From CAMPKL01 sp963817465 (GTDB lineage: Bacteria; Acidobacteriota; Terriglobia; Bryobacterales; UBA6623): a DNA stretch of 64,000 nt. The notes beneath the pieces are model-generated. The model was not told the DNA's origin and did no database searches. It worked only from the letters and a program-made list of their open reading frames with translations. This document shows, one piece after another, positions 63,615 to 64,000 of this stretch (position 1 is the first letter of the stretch; the number at the start of each line of letters is the position of its first letter). The DNA lies in contig CAWFOP010000006.1 in NCBI GenBank assembly GCA_963817465.1, positions 1 to 64,000 of the forward strand, read 5' to 3'. The translations under genes and the position numbers were made by a program.

Positions 63615-64000
63615 CGGATCGGCGAGAAGGGCAGCGGCCGCAAGAACGTATTGCTGACCGTCATGACGATGTCGTCGTTGCCCCAGCCCGGCTTGTCCTT
63701 GATGCGATTCCAGTCCGGGCTCGCCCCGAACGCCTGCCAAGCCTTGTCGCGGGCGGCCATGTTGTCGTAGAAGGCCATGTAGGTGAGGTTCGGCTGGCGC
63801 GGGCCGATGATGGTCTGGCCGAGGAACAGCGGGTTGATGCCGACCTTTTTGAAGATGGCGATCTCCTCGGTGTTGAACATGTTCATCTTCTCGCGAAGAT
63901 CGAAGAAGGTTTCGGCCTCGTAGCGGCGCAGATCGAAGTGCCGCGGCTCGTCGTTCGGCTTCGGAATGTTGATTTTGGGCATGCCGTCAAGCGCGCGCAT
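63611..64000 (-). CDS. NIPSNAP-family protein (5' end outside window)
   Basis: The C-terminal NIPSNAP-like domain is clear: HFDLRRYEAETFFDLREKMN, then IFKKVGINPLFLGQTIIGPR and LTYMAFYDNMAARDKAWQAF. The ATG at the window edge (64000) is probably not the real start, because family members with this segment usually have a preceding half-domain; upstream coding beyond the window is expected. NIPSNAP proteins adopt a ferredoxin-like dimeric alpha/beta-barrel fold; biochemical function is unknown in bacteria. It converges on the wHTH-propeller gene with overlapping stop codons (63611-63614). Confidence 0.82.
   Translation of the reverse strand: MRALDGMPKINIPKPNDEPRHFDLRRYEAETFFDLREKMNMFNTEEIAIFKKVGINPLFLGQTIIGPRQPNLTYMAFYDNMAARDKAWQAFGASPDWNRIKDKPGWGNDDIVMTVSNTFLRPLPFSPIR

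Overview
GC-rich bacterial chromosome segment that most resembles a Solibacteres/Bryobacterales-type acidobacterium. The evidence is family content: two TonB-dependent receptors with an N-terminal carboxypeptidase-regulatory (CnaB-like) domain and no SusD partner, two orphan MacB/FtsX permeases of the acidobacterial ADOP type (one with a PadR regulator), a winged-helix/TolB-propeller protein, a PadR, an ECF sigma factor and a multiheme cytochrome c. No rRNA, tRNA or CRISPR array was recognised.

Layout. 1-7 kb: 3'-truncated heptaheme cytochrome, a TonB receptor, a TPR protein and a VapBC45-like toxin-antitoxin pair whose antitoxin is cut by a stop codon. 7-12 kb: a tripartite drug-efflux operon (TetR, TolC, HlyD, DHA2 MFS) with a perfect operator palindrome at the regulator start. 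12.6-24.1 kb: a probable carbohydrate locus (secreted helical-barrel protein, membrane-anchored DNA-binding regulator, second TonB receptor, PHP-domain protein, enolase-superfamily sugar-acid enzyme, five-bladed-propeller glycosidase). 24-38 kb: a plastic region with a decayed ADOP permease, a frameshifted propeller protein, BaiN-type flavoprotein, an unknown HTH cassette, a lower-GC island with a putative lipoprotein, tandem and inverted repeats, and one complete plus one internally deleted IS110/IS1111-type element. 38-42 kb: succinate dehydrogenase operon. 43.6-46.3 kb: ABC exporter adaptor plus two ATPases with no permease. 47.4-53.9 kb: gltB and gltD. 54-64 kb: zinc-ribbon/NHL protein, intact ADOP permease, YtxH protein, Gfo/Idh/MocA oxidoreductase, a CpsB-like PHP protein lacking its metal ligands, ECF sigma factor, wHTH-propeller protein and a NIPSNAP protein cut by the window end.

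Most notable signals. (1) Two IS1111-type elements keep a ~220-nt conserved noncoding right end, the expected place of a bridge/seek RNA; one copy has lost nearly all its transposase gene but kept both ends. (2) A ~235-bp multi-hairpin, MITE-like repeat with terminal inverted repeats occurs four times, with TCAC next to both ends in two copies and an apparent empty site elsewhere. (3) Several conserved genes (hlyD, TonB receptor, sdhC, the propeller gene) carry single-base frameshifts. Because one hits sdhC, assembly error must be excluded before calling them pseudogenes.
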